In this document: piece after piece, positions 6,499 to 7,108 of the stretch
Position numbering within the stretch: the stretch's first letter is position 1
Layout: the number at the start of each line of letters is the position of its first letter
From: Candidatus Nitrosotalea sp. FS
GTDB lineage: Archaea > Thermoproteota > Nitrososphaeria > Nitrososphaerales > Nitrosopumilaceae
Length of the DNA stretch: 7,108 bases
Reading direction: 5' to 3'
NCBI RefSeq assembly: GCF_011319475.1
Contig: NZ_RCMC01000037.1
Location: 37,151 to 44,258, forward strand
Translations under genes and position numbers: made by a program
Notes under the pieces: model-generated
What the model was told of the DNA's origin: nothing
The model's input: the letters and a program-made list of their open reading frames with translations, nothing else
Databases searched by the model: none

Positions 6499-6943
6499 CA
6501 GTTGTATTAGCTGGTGTTGTAGTTGTTGTATTTGTACTTGGTGTGGTGCTAGCTGCTACAATTACTTGGCCTGCCATCCATGGATGTACAGTGCAAAAGA
6601 AATTGAATGTGCCTGCATTTGCAAAAGTGAATTTGAATTCTGCGCCTTTCTTGATGAGTCCACTATCAAATAGTGAACCGGCGTTGTCATCGGAGACTTT
6701 ACCGCTTGTCACTGTGTGACTTACGGTGTCGCCGTTCTTCCATGTCACTTCTGTTCCAGGTGCAACAGTTATAGGATTTGGAGAGAAACAATTACTTGTA
6801 GTAACACATGCTGCATTTGCGCTAGATCCTGCGCCTGCTTGAATGTCTACTTCATTTGCTGTCTGTCCAAATGCTGGTGCTACACCTAAAATAGCAACTA
6901 GAGCCAAAAGACCAAATAGTGCGCCAATTGGTTTTGACTTCAT
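6398..6943 (-). CDS. PEFG-CTERM cupredoxin (plastocyanin/amicyanin-like blue copper protein)
   Basis: Starting at ATG 6943 this is a 181-aa exported type 1 copper protein. A signal peptide (1-27, ending AFGQ) is followed by one cupredoxin domain. The expected copper ligands are His76 (SHTVTSG), Cys117, His120 and Met123 in FFCTVHPWM. The C-x2-H-x2-M spacing is amicyanin/halocyanin-like. Cys46 and Cys52 may form a disulfide, as often seen in thaumarchaeal members. A Thr-rich linker (132-149) leads to PEFG (151-154), a hydrophobic helix and a basic end, so the domain should be tethered at the outer face of the cytoplasmic membrane. The likely role is electron transfer in the copper-based respiratory system of ammonia oxidisers; the partner is unknown. 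An upstream in-frame TTG at 6982 would add 13 residues and spoil the signal peptide, so the ATG is preferred. A TTTTTAAG box sits about 27 nt upstream of the ATG. Confidence 0.92.
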   Translation of the reverse strand: MKSKPIGALFGLLALVAILGVAPAFGQTANEVDIQAGAGSSANAACVTTSNCFSPNPITVAPGTEVTWKNGDTVSHTVTSGKVSDDNAGSLFDSGLIKKGAEFKFTFANAGTFNFFCTVHPWMAGQVIVAASTTPSTNTTTTTPANTTAVPEFGPVASIVLAIAVMSMVVFVAKTRGIPKF

Positions 6944-6965
6944 TGTTTTGTGTAATGCTTCAGAT

Positions 6966-6974
6966 CTTAAAAAG
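6966..6974 (-). promoter_or_regulatory. Probable box A for the cupredoxin gene
   Basis: CTTTTTAAG on the minus strand is centred about 27 nt before the ATG at 6943 and would give a leaderless message. A second candidate, TTATAG near 6986-6991, would give a leader of about 20 nt. The first supports the ATG start over the TTG at 6982, because transcription from it would begin downstream of that TTG. Confidence 0.4.
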
Positions 6975-6982
6975 ATGATCAA

Positions 6983-7108
6983 ATTCTATAATCAAAATAA
7001 AATCATCAGTGACAATATGTACCAAAATCAGATTTGATTTTAGGATGAATTAAGGTACTATTGGCTTTGTCTTTCGAGTAAATTTGTTTCTGGCCCTTAG
7101 GGATTTTA
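6983..7108. other. Right-edge segment with no confident gene
   Basis: This AT-rich segment upstream of the cupredoxin gene holds its promoter region. A minus-strand frame runs open from the window edge for 33 codons to a TGA at 7006-7008 (reading KIPKGQKQIYSKDKANSTLI and onward). It could be the 3' end of a neighbouring gene, but I recognise no family and such an open run is not rare by chance. Nothing else is seen. Confidence 0.3.

Noticed and set aside
6944..6982. N-terminal extension of the cupredoxin from a TTG at 6982
   Set aside because: It adds 13 residues before a compact signal peptide that begins at the ATG at 6943, and the box A nearest the gene would start transcription downstream of the TTG.
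7092..7102. Near-palindrome GGCCCTTAGGG
   Set aside because: It is too short and imperfect to call an operator or terminator; a single copy with no context.
7006..7107. Partial minus-strand coding sequence of 33 residues at the right edge
   Set aside because: The open run is short, matches no family I know and has no other support. It is noted in the edge segment only.

Overview
The window reads as chromosomal DNA of an ammonia-oxidising thaumarchaeon of the low-GC, Nitrosopumilus-like type. The strongest sign is two secreted proteins that end in the thaumarchaeal PEFG-CTERM sorting tail, one of them a small blue-copper protein of the kind these organisms make in many copies. An archaeal thiolase next to a DUF35-type start, AT-rich TATA (box A) elements about 25-30 nt before most start codons and an absence of clear Shine-Dalgarno sites fit as well. 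The assignment is inference; no rRNA or marker gene is present.

Left part (1-1729). A GTG-started SCP2/archaeal-type thiolase on the minus strand is followed after 2 nt by the first 16 codons of what looks like its DUF35 partner, cut by the window edge. Divergent from the thiolase, across 63 bp with one conspicuous TATA element, is a 152-aa stand-alone protein with two four-cysteine topoisomerase-type zinc ribbons. Its 3' end overlaps the convergent nitrilase gene by 11 bp.

Middle part (1719-3576), all minus strand: a rhomboid intramembrane protease, a 58-aa 4-oxalocrotonate-tautomerase-like protein, and a nitrilase-superfamily amidohydrolase with an intact Glu-Lys-Cys triad. Each has its own plausible promoter, so they may be separate transcripts.

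Right part (3645-6943) is a cell-surface block: a 503-aa secreted PEFG-CTERM protein (minus), a divergent 372-aa secreted protein without a sorting tail (plus), and a PEFG-CTERM cupredoxin (minus) convergent with it. The two PEFG genes share a 102-bp 3' segment that differs at one synonymous base and stops one base past the stop codon, although the rest of the proteins are unrelated. This is the most unusual signal here and suggests recent exchange or homogenisation of the sorting-tail cassette. The rhomboid start lies 68 bp beyond the first PEFG gene, which invites but does not prove a link between that membrane protease and tail processing.

No RNA gene, CRISPR array, insertion sequence or gene-free stretch above 300 bp was seen.
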